Below, one piece after another: positions 38,173 to 48,060 of a DNA stretch of 64,000 nt (position 1 is the first letter of the stretch; the number at the start of each line of letters is the position of its first letter). The DNA is taken from assembly GCA_001936135.1 (NCBI GenBank), contig CP012811.1:1922001-1986000 (forward strand), in the 5' to 3' direction. Under the pieces are notes generated by a model that had not been told where the DNA came from, ran no database searches, and was given only the letters and a program-made list of their open reading frames with translations. The stretch is from Saccharomycopsis fibuligera x Saccharomycopsis cf. fibuligera. Taxonomy: Eukaryota > Ascomycota > Saccharomycetes > Ascoideales > Saccharomycopsidaceae. Position numbers and translations under genes: made by a program.

Positions 38173-40386
38173 ATGTCACAGCAGCAGAAGAACCTGGAGC
38201 ACCACCACGATGATGATATCCAGATAGAAGCAATTGACAACAACAGCGAAAACTTTTCTTTTGAATATGACGATTATGACTTCGACGATGATAATGATAT
38301 GCACAGCCAGCGAAGCGGATCTTTGAGCTTCGAAGTTGATGACGAGGAAGAAGAAGACGATGATATTGACGATAACGACAATAATGACGACGATGAGGAT
38401 GATGACGACGACGACGACGACGATAGAATATTTAAAAGCAATAATAGCCACAACAGCAGTAGTGGTAGTGGAAGCAACAGTAAGACAAACTCCGCACTTT
38501 TCAGTATCAACAATAACGATAATATAAAGTTTAATTTGTATTCTTATTCAAGATACACGATTATTCAATTTGCCGAAAAGGTGCTATTTAAGATTGCTGA
38601 TGAAATATCTTCGGTGCTTCATTTGTCACGGAATCAAATTCTTTATCTTTTGATTTACTTTAAGTGGAATACTGATACTTTGATGGAAAAATATATGGAC
38701 AAGTATGGTGAATTATTAACTGAAGTGGGCATACCAAGTGACAATAGTAACAACGATAATGCCATTAGCAATTCCCAATATAGGAAACTAGTGCCATTTG
38801 ACAAAGATTTTGTTTGTCCAATTTGCTGTGATGATGCGGAAGATGCAAAAACCAACATGACCCGCAAGTTTGCTCTCCAGTGTGGCCATTACTATTGCGA
38901 GAATTGTTATAAACATTACATCAATGATCAAATACCCAGCGGCACATTGATCCAGTGTCCTGAAGCTGATTGTAAAATGAAGCTACAACTAGAAGACATT
39001 GATGTAATTTTCAAAGACGATTTTGAACAATATGCGGCCAAGTTGCTGCGTAGAAGCGCTAAAAGCAAACGGAAACTGAAAAAAAAGCAAAGAAAGCAAT
39101 TTAGACATTACCATCCAGTATCATTTGGTTCATTTATTGGTGATAGTAGTAGTAGCAGCAGCGGTAGTAGTGATTCTAGTGATAACGAAGAAGAATACAA
39201 GATTGATGATGATGATGGTGAGGATGGAAATGTTTACAGTTCTGATGCAAATGGAAACCGTTCCGATAATGAATCATTATCTGAATTTGAAAAAGATGAT
39301 GCCGACGGAGATTATTACGATGTCAGTGATAATGAAGAATTCCAAGAAGCCATCAAGGAGGAAAATAATCTCAATTATCACAAGAAATCCTACACTTATT
39401 TACAAAGCGTGGCGCAAAAATACATTGAGTCTCATAAAAACGTTCATTGGTGTCCTGCTCCAGATTGCAACACCCTAGTTCAATTTAATGATTACGTACC
39501 TACCAAAGAAGAAGTCACCAAAAAAATTACTCAACTCCCCATCATCAATTGCGTCAAGGATCACAATTTTTGCGTTCTTTGCAAATATGAAAATCATTTT
39601 CCTGTGCCTTGCTTTATCGTTGAACGATGGGTGGAAAAATGTAACAATGATTCAGAAACTGCTCATTGGATTAATTTAAACACTAAGCCATGTCCTAAAT
39701 GTCAATCATCAATTGAAAAAAATGGCGGCTGTAATCATATGACATGTAATAAGTGCACTCATCAATTCTGTTGGATTTGTTCAGGACCATGGAATTTGCA
39801 CGCTAATGAATATTATAAATGCAACAGATACAATGAATCTGCATCGGTGGAATCAAGAAACACGTTGGATAGTTTGAAGAAGAAGCATACCAAATATTTG
39901 CATTATTTTGATAGATTCCAAATTCATCAAGTTTCAATGAATCAAGATTTGAAGATATATGAAAAAATTAGCAAAAAAATCAGATTGTTACAAAGAACCC
40001 AGGGGATTAGTTGGATTGAGGGTCAATTTTTGAAAAATTCCATCTCAACATTATTGAAAGCTCGTAATACTCTCAAATGGTCGTATGCATTCTCATACTA
40101 TTTGTCAGACAATCGCAATAACTCAGGTTTGATTTTTGAACAGAATCAAACTAGTTTAAGTAACGCAGTGGAAGATTTGTCTAAACTTTTTGAGATTTCT
40201 TCACCAAAGCAAATCATTGCTTCCAAGTTGCAATTTATCCAAAAAGCTAGATTTTGCGTTTCAAGACAATTGAGTTTAATTTCTTGTGCAGAAGAAGGAA
40301 TGATCAAAGATGGGCTTGCTTTTGATGTTAATGAGGATAATGATGCGCTTTCTCAGGTTAAAAAAAAAGGTAAGAAGAAATCTTAG
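38173..40386 (+). CDS. HEL1: Ariadne-type RBR E3 ubiquitin ligase (Hel1)
   Basis: A 737-residue RING-between-RING ligase. The N-terminus is extremely acidic (Asp/Glu runs at about 15-85). RING1 starts C215-P-I-C218 and includes LQCGHYYCENCYKHYIN. The IBR includes WCPAPDCNTLVQF and FCVLCKYENHFPVPC. RING2/Rcat starts C507-P-K-C510, with the catalytic cysteine C520 in GGCNHMTC, by analogy to HHARI GGCNHM. The Ariadne block follows (FCWICSGPWNLHANEYYKCNRYNE, then helices to the end). S. cerevisiae Hel1 (551 residues) targets excess histones. Two things add length here: the acidic head and an unusual acidic/Ser insertion of about 90 residues between RING1 and IBR (about 300-395). It ends in a Lys-rich tail. 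Confidence 0.9.
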   Translation: MSQQQKNLEHHHDDDIQIEAIDNNSENFSFEYDDYDFDDDNDMHSQRSGSLSFEVDDEEEEDDDIDDNDNNDDDEDDDDDDDDDRIFKSNNSHNSSSGSGSNSKTNSALFSINNNDNIKFNLYSYSRYTIIQFAEKVLFKIADEISSVLHLSRNQILYLLIYFKWNTDTLMEKYMDKYGELLTEVGIPSDNSNNDNAISNSQYRKLVPFDKDFVCPICCDDAEDAKTNMTRKFALQCGHYYCENCYKHYINDQIPSGTLIQCPEADCKMKLQLEDIDVIFKDDFEQYAAKLLRRSAKSKRKLKKKQRKQFRHYHPVSFGSFIGDSSSSSSGSSDSSDNEEEYKIDDDDGEDGNVYSSDANGNRSDNESLSEFEKDDADGDYYDVSDNEEFQEAIKEENNLNYHKKSYTYLQSVAQKYIESHKNVHWCPAPDCNTLVQFNDYVPTKEEVTKKITQLPIINCVKDHNFCVLCKYENHFPVPCFIVERWVEKCNNDSETAHWINLNTKPCPKCQSSIEKNGGCNHMTCNKCTHQFCWICSGPWNLHANEYYKCNRYNESASVESRNTLDSLKKKHTKYLHYFDRFQIHQVSMNQDLKIYEKISKKIRLLQRTQGISWIEGQFLKNSISTLLKARNTLKWSYAFSYYLSDNRNNSGLIFEQNQTSLSNAVEDLSKLFEISSPKQIIASKLQFIQKARFCVSRQLSLISCAEEGMIKDGLAFDVNEDNDALSQVKKKGKKKS

Positions 40387-40431
40387 CTCTTTCCGTTGAT
40401 TGTAATGATAATGACGGTGGTGGTGATGATA

Positions 40432-40514
<83 letters not shown>

Positions 40515-40971
40515 AATTTTTTTCTCTCTATTATTATTGTTATTATATAGATAGATAGTGGTGTATTGTATTGTACATTATTTGAATAAAATAGCAAGTG
40601 ATTTAAAATGATTATATTAAATGGCAGTATTTGTATAACTTAATTTTAGTTGGCATATAATATAGCTAAATTACAAAAAGTTTTTTGGAGATGGTTTACG
40701 TATTGTACATTATTTAAATTTATCCATTCCTTTTCTTTTAGAATAAGTTTTAAAACAAAGAAAAAAAATAGTAAAAATTATAAATATAAAGCGTCGAGTA
40801 TTGGTAGACATTAACCAGGAAAATAAATTGAAAAATAAAAAATAGAAATATAAAGCCAGCATAATATAAAATTAAATGCATAGCATGGAGAGACGAGCCA
40901 TTTAAGCAAAACATTCTATGTTTGTCGAGTAGAACACGGGAAAGCAATAGAGTTGAGACAAACGAGTAAAA
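40387..40971. other. Convergent HEL1/ARP4 3' region
   Basis: 585 bp. It starts with a long ATG/GAT trinucleotide array, then AT-rich spacer. No gene was seen. Confidence 0.65.
40432..40513. repeat. (ATG)27 trinucleotide microsatellite
   Basis: About 27 uninterrupted ATG/GAT units begin 46 bp after the HEL1 stop codon, in its presumed 3' UTR and close to the convergent ARP4 end. An imperfect GGTGGTGATGATA lead-in precedes it. Confidence 0.95.
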
Positions 40972-42699
40972 TCATCTAAAACGCTCAGTAATCAACCTTT
41001 CACCCCCAACTTCTTCGTATTCCGCTTTACTGACCCACAATTGATGGAAAGTGCCCAAACTAGCAACAATACTCCCACCGATCCAATTCTGGTACTTCCG
41101 TTCATTAGTATGCCCACTTGAAAGCAATCTGATCTTGAGGCCCGGGTTCCATTCATTCAAATCTTTAGAAATCCGATCATTCAAGCCAGGGATTAATGAT
41201 AATGATCCGGTAACTACAATATTATGAGCCACTTGTTGCCGTATGTCAACATCAATGTTGGCTATAGTGCGGTTGATCAATGCTGAGAGGCCGCTGACTT
41301 TTCCAGTTAGTGTTTTGGCGCCGTCGCTGGAGGATGTTGATGTGCCATTTGTGTTTGCGGTCTTGTTACCGTTTTCATTCTGGCTATTACTCTGACCTTT
41401 GTCATTATTATTACTGCTATTATTATTGTCGTTGTTATTATCATTATTATTATTCTCTGCATCACCGTTTTCCTTCTTTGATTCATCATCATTGTTATCA
41501 TTATTCTCATCGCCAGCATTACCGTTTTCTGCCTTTGTTGCCGTTGTATCATTGTCTTCTTTCTTTTTGCCTCGCTTAAGCGGCACATAATTATTATTGA
41601 TATCTAATTCCGCCAACTGACCATCTTCTTCTTCCCATTGCAAATCATCATCGAAATGATATTGTGGATGTTTTTTCCAGAAGTTGACATAATTAGTTGG
41701 GGTGAAAAGAGAATTAGCAATTTCGTATCGTTCTTTTTCAAATTCCACCTGAAGCCCATTAGGTAATTCGAAGAACCTGGACTGGTAATCAAATTTTTGC
41801 GAATCGTTTATTGGGGTCTCAGAAACCGCTAGCAAAGTTTCCTTCATTTCCGTCAATACTCTTTGAGTTTCAAAATTTGTAAATGAGGAAGTGATGGTTT
41901 TTGGCAAGAAAGTGTCTGACTTGGCGGTATAAATAGGTTTGACTTCATCATTATTGTTAAATTGACTTAATGAATATTTAGCAGTTTGTTTATAGCTGAC
42001 TTTGAATCTGGGAACCAACTCAATATTTCGCTGTGCCAATGAAGAGCGTAGCTGAGAATCAATAAATCTACCCGCATAATGAGTTTTCATTGTATTTTTT
42101 GACAAACACATGCCATCAAGCACTGGGGTAACACTGGTGACGTTATGGCCAATATCCACGATCAATGAGTTTGGTCTGCCCACGGCAAATGAAGTACACG
42201 AAGGAGCCTTAGCTAAGTAAAAGCCGGGAGTTTTAAAAAATTCCAAAAATATTTCCAATGACTTGAGCTTATTCACTTTGGTGTTCCAGATTGGTTCAGT
42301 AAGCAATACTGGTTGTTCATGAATGTCTGCCTGCAAATTCTGAAACAAAAAATCAAACATTTCAACTGCGGAGTCCCAATCCTCAATGATTTCGTCGTTG
42401 ACAATCGGCTTAATTTCGGTGTTTTCTCTGGGAATATGTATTTTTTCATCACCGTAGTACGTGTAAGAACGCTTATGAAACTGAGTCTTGTAGTCGGTGG
42501 TGGCATAGTCAATGTCAACGTCCATAGCATCTTGCTGTTGTTTCTTGTCGTTGCTGAGGCCGTAGTAGGATGGAATGACGAACCGCGGCGTGTCTTCGCC
42601 GGCGTAGCCTGCTCTGGTGGAGTAGGAGCCGGGGTCCAACACCAAGGCATTCACTTCGTCGCCGCCATAGACCTGGGGAGCGCTGGTTACACTGGCCAT
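40972..42699 (-). CDS. ARP4: Nuclear actin-related protein Arp4
   Basis: A 575-residue Arp4, shared subunit of NuA4, INO80 and SWR1 chromatin complexes. The start at 42699 gives MASVTSAPQVYGGDEVNALV, aligning with the yeast N-terminus (QVYGGDEVSAVV); the longer frame from 42852 adds 51 unrelated residues and is rejected. Actin-fold landmarks: LDPGSYSTRAGYAGEDTP, LLTEPIWN, SLIVDIGHNVTSVTPVLDG, VVTGSLSLIPGLNDR and the C-terminal GGSIVASLGTFHQLWVSKAEYEEVG. The phosphate loop reads DPGSYSTR, the diverged form typical of Arp4. An Asn/Asp/Glu-rich insertion of about 90 residues sits before the last subdomain, longer than in S. cerevisiae. The gene is divergent from SEC12, sharing about 280 bp of promoter. 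Confidence 0.94.
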   Translation of the reverse strand: MASVTSAPQVYGGDEVNALVLDPGSYSTRAGYAGEDTPRFVIPSYYGLSNDKKQQQDAMDVDIDYATTDYKTQFHKRSYTYYGDEKIHIPRENTEIKPIVNDEIIEDWDSAVEMFDFLFQNLQADIHEQPVLLTEPIWNTKVNKLKSLEIFLEFFKTPGFYLAKAPSCTSFAVGRPNSLIVDIGHNVTSVTPVLDGMCLSKNTMKTHYAGRFIDSQLRSSLAQRNIELVPRFKVSYKQTAKYSLSQFNNNDEVKPIYTAKSDTFLPKTITSSFTNFETQRVLTEMKETLLAVSETPINDSQKFDYQSRFFELPNGLQVEFEKERYEIANSLFTPTNYVNFWKKHPQYHFDDDLQWEEEDGQLAELDINNNYVPLKRGKKKEDNDTTATKAENGNAGDENNDNNDDESKKENGDAENNNNDNNNDNNNSSNNNDKGQSNSQNENGNKTANTNGTSTSSSDGAKTLTGKVSGLSALINRTIANIDVDIRQQVAHNIVVTGSLSLIPGLNDRISKDLNEWNPGLKIRLLSSGHTNERKYQNWIGGSIVASLGTFHQLWVSKAEYEEVGGERLITERFR

Positions 42700-42982
42700 T
42701 GTTGTTTTGTGTGAAGTATTGATGCTCTGGTTTTGGTAGTTGATGGTTGTTTGGTGATTGAGTTTCTTATTGCAATAGTTATTTTCACTTTTGAAATAAA
42801 CAATCGCCAGGGCTGCTGACCATCGTGTAGACAGCAAAAGCCAAAACGCCAAATCACAGTTACAACCAATATATCGACATCACTATACAGATAAAGCATT
42901 ACCATCACCGCCATTACAACAGCCATTGAGCAATACAGGCTGCAGTATATAGCGAGCTCACCCTCACTCTATTAGCTTAGCC

Positions 42983-45900
42983 ATGCACTTGAGAACTTTT
43001 ACTTTTGAAATCGACTATCCCGTCTACGGAGCAAAATTTGTGGATGAGTCCACCTTGCTCGTCACTGGTGGTTACGGCGAGAGCAACGAGCAAGTAGGAA
43101 ACAAGATCACAGCATTGAAGGTCAATTTTAGAAGAAAGCACAAGAAGTTGAAGAAGTACAGAGAATTAGTGTTGCCCTTCTGTTTCAATTACCCAACATG
43201 CTTGGACACCAATGGAGAAATCATCTTGGTCGGTTTCAACGAGGAGGTGTTCAACGAAGAAGAGTTCGCGGATTTCCCTGACTTCTCGAACTTGAGAAAA
43301 TACAACTGGGAAAACGAACATTTGGTATTTGACAAGCCAGTGGAGCTTTTTGAAAACATTGAAAGAACCCTGTCCTTTGCCCAATTATGCTACATTTCCG
43401 ATGATGGCACTGTCGGTGCAGTGGCTTCCTCCTATCAAAAGGCACCAAAGATTGTGGTGTTTAATCCGGTAGATTTGACCGTCAGATATAGAATTACTGC
43501 CGCTGATAATCAGCAGATATCGGATATGCACATCAGTCCTGATGGTAAGCTCTTGTGTTACATTACTGACAACACTTTCGAAGCAATTTCCACCGTTACT
43601 GGAAGATCATTACTCAAAAACACCGATTTTGGTAAAAACATTTCTTCTTTGAACAAAATCAGATTTATCTCAAACAATGACATTTTAATTGCCGCCTCGT
43701 TGAAAAACAATAAGGGAATTGTCTTCATATTGTACTCGGTGTCCAAGTTGCAAGTGTTGAAAACTCAGCAAATATCCACCAAAATTAAAGCAGTAACTTC
43801 TTTAGATTATTGTCCAGTTATAAATCCAGTAACTAAGAAATTTGATCCGGATAATTCCTTAATTGGCTTCTCCGGAAATGACAGCTCCATTACAATCTTA
43901 AAATACAAAAAATTCAAAAAAGTTGCTACTTATGATAAAGAACAAACATTTATAACCAAAGTGACTTTCTCCCCAACTGGTGAATACTTGGCTACTGTTT
44001 CTTCTCAAAATACCGTTCATATTGTTAAAATACCATTGGAAGAACTAGTGACTTCAGGAAACTCCAATATCTTAGCCTCGGTATTTTATTCATTCTTTTG
44101 CCTTGTATTTGTTGGTTTGATTGCTGTCATTACCCAATACCTCATCAATAAAAGAGTTTTCAACCACTTGATTGAACAAATAAAGAAAAATAGAGCAGAT
44201 TCTTCATCTTACTTCACTATGAATGAGGTCCAAGATGAGCCAATCGTCACTTCTAGTTTTATCGAAAACACTACTCCTAAACCGTACACTGCACCAAGAT
44301 CAATCGTGGAGGAAATTGTATACGATGATATAATGAGCAAGTCTACAGTTCAATTAAATCAAGAGGCGCATACTATAAGCAAGCGTGATCCAATAACTTA
44401 TACCCAGCCAGCCCAAGTCACTCAAGTTACTGAAATTTCAGATGATATGATAAACATCAAAGAGTCTACTATTGTGCAAAGTCTGCCACAAGCTGTTGTT
44501 TCTACTCCTTTGTCTGCTAAGGAAGTCGAAGCATCAGAAACTGTTTCATCACAAACTAAAGAACAGCTTCAAAAAAGTAGCAGCTTACCTAAATCGTCAG
44601 CCACTCCGACTAGTGCATCTTCTTATACCTCATCTCAAGTTGCTACAAGTGCGGTAGAATCAGCCAGCAACAATTTTTCCAAAGTTCTCCAAGATACTGC
44701 TATCAAAGTTACTGTTCAAGAGCCAACTCCTCAGTCTTCCGTTCACCTTGATATTTCTGAGGCTATCGATGAATTGGCTTCTGAGGTAGCTGTTGAGGAT
44801 AAGTTTCATCAAAGTGTAGAAACTACAGGAGATGGTGCACTTTACACTTCTGCTGAGACTATTTCAATCTCATCTTCAAAGACATCAGAACTCAAGACAG
44901 CAGAGTTACCAACATTGCAACCCGAAATAACTAGGATTTCTGCTCCCGAAGCCACTAGACTGACACAAGCGGTGGTGAAACAACCAGTTACCAAATCAAA
45001 GTCATCTGATCCTGATCTAATGTCAACTACCTCTAGTGGAACTGTGGCATTTGAGCCTGTTCAAAATATCAAACAAAGAGACCAAATAGATTCTTATGAT
45101 CATGTTAGTAGTGAAGATAAATTACAGTTAGTGGCGGAAACTCAATTGGCTGAAAGTGCTGTAGAAACTCGAACTCTGCAACTTGACAATGAAAAGATGG
45201 TGTCAAAAGCTTTATCTGAATCGCCTAAGGCGCAAACTGAAGCTACTGTTCTAGCTGAGTCAGTGGCCCAGTACACAACAAATTCTATAATCCCAGTATC
45301 ATCATCTTCCAGCATTGAATCAAGTGTGGCATCAACTTCCGAAAGTGCTAAAAATGTGGCTTCAATAGAGACAGCAAAGAAACAAGATGATTTACCTATC
45401 TATCAGCCTGCTGAGTTAGAACAAGACGCAATTGAATATGGAACAATGATTGATCCAAAAGAACTTACTGCAACAACTTCAAGTGAAAGCTTTTCAACCG
45501 CTTCTTCTATTCCTGAGTCACAACAAGAGCAGCAACCAAAAACAAGTAGTCTGGTATATCCTACTGCTATTGCCCTGAGTATCAACACTCTTAAGTCAGG
45601 GTCCGTGCAAGTTGATAGCATAGTTCCAACTAGCGCCAAACCTATCAGTGTTGCAGAGCCGTCAAGTAGTTCTTCTGTTACTTCTGTTTTTTCAAAAGAG
45701 ACTGAATCATCATCTTTGGAGGCGAAGCCAAAGGCTAAAACAATAGTCACAAGCTCTTATAATGAAATACCTAAAGCTACAGGACAAACAATCAGCAGTG
45801 TGTCGCTATTATCAGTTGAAATACCAAATGTATCATCTGCACTAGTTTCAAAAGCTGTTGACGTACCATCAGTAATTTCATCAGCATCGATCGCCACACC

Positions 45901-47077
45901 ATCTGCTGAAATTGAAAAAGAATTGTCAAGTGGTCCAAAGGAGGAAATCAAGATCGAAACTCAAGCCTCAGAAACGCCAGCTGCTTCTAGCGCTATACAG
46001 AATCCAGATATTGTTAGCACTTCCGAATTATTGACTTCAATTGTTGAAAAAATTAGCACTGCTGTTTCCTCAGCTTCGGCTTCCGCATCTGCTTTTATCA
46101 GCAGTGATACAGAGACAACTGAGCCTTCGTCAGTACATGCTGCTACTGTTGAGGAAATTGAAAATCCCGCCGGTTCAAGCCAAGACATTTTTGAATCTGA
46201 GTCAATAAGTACACAAGTTGTTAATGAGACTGCTGAAACATCTCAACCAGCAAAAGTAGTGACTTCTGTACCACCTGCTGAACCAGTCTTCACCGCTAAA
46301 CCATCCATTTCTAAACTTGTTTCTGTGTCTTCTGTCTCAAAACCTAAGCAGGCCAGTAGTTCTGCCATTACAAAATCAAGCATGACTGAGATAGTTATCG
46401 AGGACATACCAATAAGCATCGAACCTTCTTTTAGCGCCTCTAGCTCTTCTAGTTCCGTTGCTGCTGTCAGCACTTCAGTACAGCCAACACGTGCTAAATA
46501 TTCTAAAAAGCCATCACCATCGGCGCAACCAGCTAGTATTGCATCACTAGAATCTGTTGTTACTGCTAGTGCAAGTACCGGTGCTGGTGTTAGTGAAAGT
46601 GCCAGTGAGCTTTCAAGCCTTGAGAGTAGTCGTACTGCTGCTAAATCAACAGATAGAAACGATGAAACTGTCGTTGCTGCTTCTGAATCTCCTTCTTCTT
46701 CTACTCCTGAATCTTCTTCTGCTTCTGCTTCTGCTTCTGCTTCTATTGCTGCCCAAAGCGCAGCTCCAATTGTGGAAGAAGAAGTCGAAGTGACTGTGCA
46801 TACGCTAGCTACGCCAACTGACACTGAAACATCAACTTCAGAGCAAGCACCATCTGCATCATCATCATCAGACTCATCATCAGACTCATCGAGCTCTTTA
46901 GTAAAAAATTATCAAAGCAGTAGTAACATAGAAGCGGAAGAACCAATTGTTAACTTACCCACGACTAGTCCTGTAACTGCCAATACTGAAACTGAACCTG
47001 AAACTAAAACTGCAACAAATACTATTGCTGAAGAAGCCAGTTCAACTCAAGACGTTATAGAGAGGGACGAGTTATAG
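42983..47077 (+). CDS. SEC12: Sec12, Sar1 exchange factor, with a giant luminal tail ending RDEL
   Basis: A 1364-residue ER membrane protein. Residues 1-355 form the cytosolic WD40-like propeller of Sec12: YPVYGAKF, the loop LVTGGYGESNEQVGNK that corresponds to the catalytic K-loop, GKLLCYITDNTFEAISTVTGR and SFSPTGEYLATVSSQNTVHIVKIPL-like final blades. One transmembrane span lies at about 363-387. The remaining 975 residues are luminal, rich in Ser, Thr, Glu and Ala with no clear domain, ending R1361-D-E-L. Sec12 exchanges GDP for GTP on Sar1 to start COPII budding. S. cerevisiae Sec12 is only 471 residues. Its paralogue Sed4 has a long luminal domain, so this gene looks like the unduplicated form with a mucin-like tail. 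The HDEL-like end would favour ER retrieval. Confidence 0.92.
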   Translation: MHLRTFTFEIDYPVYGAKFVDESTLLVTGGYGESNEQVGNKITALKVNFRRKHKKLKKYRELVLPFCFNYPTCLDTNGEIILVGFNEEVFNEEEFADFPDFSNLRKYNWENEHLVFDKPVELFENIERTLSFAQLCYISDDGTVGAVASSYQKAPKIVVFNPVDLTVRYRITAADNQQISDMHISPDGKLLCYITDNTFEAISTVTGRSLLKNTDFGKNISSLNKIRFISNNDILIAASLKNNKGIVFILYSVSKLQVLKTQQISTKIKAVTSLDYCPVINPVTKKFDPDNSLIGFSGNDSSITILKYKKFKKVATYDKEQTFITKVTFSPTGEYLATVSSQNTVHIVKIPLEELVTSGNSNILASVFYSFFCLVFVGLIAVITQYLINKRVFNHLIEQIKKNRADSSSYFTMNEVQDEPIVTSSFIENTTPKPYTAPRSIVEEIVYDDIMSKSTVQLNQEAHTISKRDPITYTQPAQVTQVTEISDDMINIKESTIVQSLPQAVVSTPLSAKEVEASETVSSQTKEQLQKSSSLPKSSATPTSASSYTSSQVATSAVESASNNFSKVLQDTAIKVTVQEPTPQSSVHLDISEAIDELASEVAVEDKFHQSVETTGDGALYTSAETISISSSKTSELKTAELPTLQPEITRISAPEATRLTQAVVKQPVTKSKSSDPDLMSTTSSGTVAFEPVQNIKQRDQIDSYDHVSSEDKLQLVAETQLAESAVETRTLQLDNEKMVSKALSESPKAQTEATVLAESVAQYTTNSIIPVSSSSSIESSVASTSESAKNVASIETAKKQDDLPIYQPAELEQDAIEYGTMIDPKELTATTSSESFSTASSIPESQQEQQPKTSSLVYPTAIALSINTLKSGSVQVDSIVPTSAKPISVAEPSSSSSVTSVFSKETESSSLEAKPKAKTIVTSSYNEIPKATGQTISSVSLLSVEIPNVSSALVSKAVDVPSVISSASIATPSAEIEKELSSGPKEEIKIETQASETPAASSAIQNPDIVSTSELLTSIVEKISTAVSSASASASAFISSDTETTEPSSVHAATVEEIENPAGSSQDIFESESISTQVVNETAETSQPAKVVTSVPPAEPVFTAKPSISKLVSVSSVSKPKQASSSAITKSSMTEIVIEDIPISIEPSFSASSSSSSVAAVSTSVQPTRAKYSKKPSPSAQPASIASLESVVTASASTGAGVSESASELSSLESSRTAAKSTDRNDETVVAASESPSSSTPESSSASASASASIAAQSAAPIVEEEVEVTVHTLATPTDTETSTSEQAPSASSSSDSSSDSSSSLVKNYQSSSNIEAEEPIVNLPTTSPVTANTETEPETKTATNTIAEEASSTQDVIERDEL

Positions 47078-48060
47078 AAACAATAATAAAATTCCAAAAG
47101 ATGAAAATATTACTTCATTATTATTTTTTTATCCTACATTAGGGTTTCTCAAACATTAAGTTGCCTAATAGTTGGCTGTTATCTTCAATTTTGCATCGTT
47201 CTCTATCGTTATGAATTATCTCTGCTTTTATAAGTTTTTTTCAAAAAAAAAACGAAAAGGTTCTTCAATGTATAGTGTTTAGCTACGTTCACGCCAAAAG
47301 TGTATTTTCATTTTTTTATATTTTTTTTTTTTTTTCTGTTTTGTCAATTTACAATTTTGTCATTATATGTTATCTGTGTACTTCACTTTAAAAAGTTTTT
47401 TATTTTCTCCTGTCTCATTTCCTTTTTTTATTTTTTTATTTTTTTATTTTTTTATTTTTCTTTATTCTATTTTTTCTTTAGCCATTTTTTTTGAAGCACC
47501 ATCTAAATGATACAAAACTATGCCACAGTATTCGACTCAAAAGGTCAAGATATTAGGTCATGTAATGAAACATGCTTTCATAAATTACATGATGTTTTGA
47601 TCATCCAAAATCGAATCGGATCGTAATGTTGAAAAGTCCCTTACAGGTGTGCTTTAAAAAATTATTTTGTCACGCGATAAATTAAAAAAAGGCATAGTGG
47701 AGGTATCATTCATTTGAATGAGATATAAGCACACTTTTTTAAAAAACACAATAAACAAGGCACCATTGAAAGACCTAAAAGGATAAAAAGACAGGTAGCG
47801 CTCCCGCAACGGGTTTCCACTAGTATTAGAACACCACCGGCACGATGCATCATACATATATGTCTTCCAAGCTGGAAGTTCCAACATGTGCAGTGTAGCG
47901 TCAAATACAAACTCAAACTCAAACTCAAAAAAACAAACATTCAGCTTTTCATGCCAGCCAATACAACTTCAAACTCACTTGTAAAACTTGAAAAATTTAA
48001 ATTAAATAAGCGGCTTATTATAACATATTGTCTTGCTTATATCTACTACATAATATACAC
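47078..48060. other. Convergent SEC12/RTS1 3' region
   Basis: 983 bp, with an octanucleotide repeat of TTTTTTTA at 47423-47454 and a more mixed middle part (47500-47880). No gene or RNA structure could be supported. Confidence 0.6.
47423..47454. repeat. (T7A)4 repeat
   Basis: Four perfect copies of TTTTTTTA in the SEC12 downstream region. Confidence 0.9.

Noticed and set aside
37865-38227. 120-codon frame overlapping the HEL1 start
   Set aside because: It is out of phase with HEL1, starts without ATG and has no recognisable domain.
42700-42852. N-terminal extension of ARP4
   Set aside because: Fifty-one residues with no similarity to Arp4; the family N-terminus begins at the ATG at 42699.
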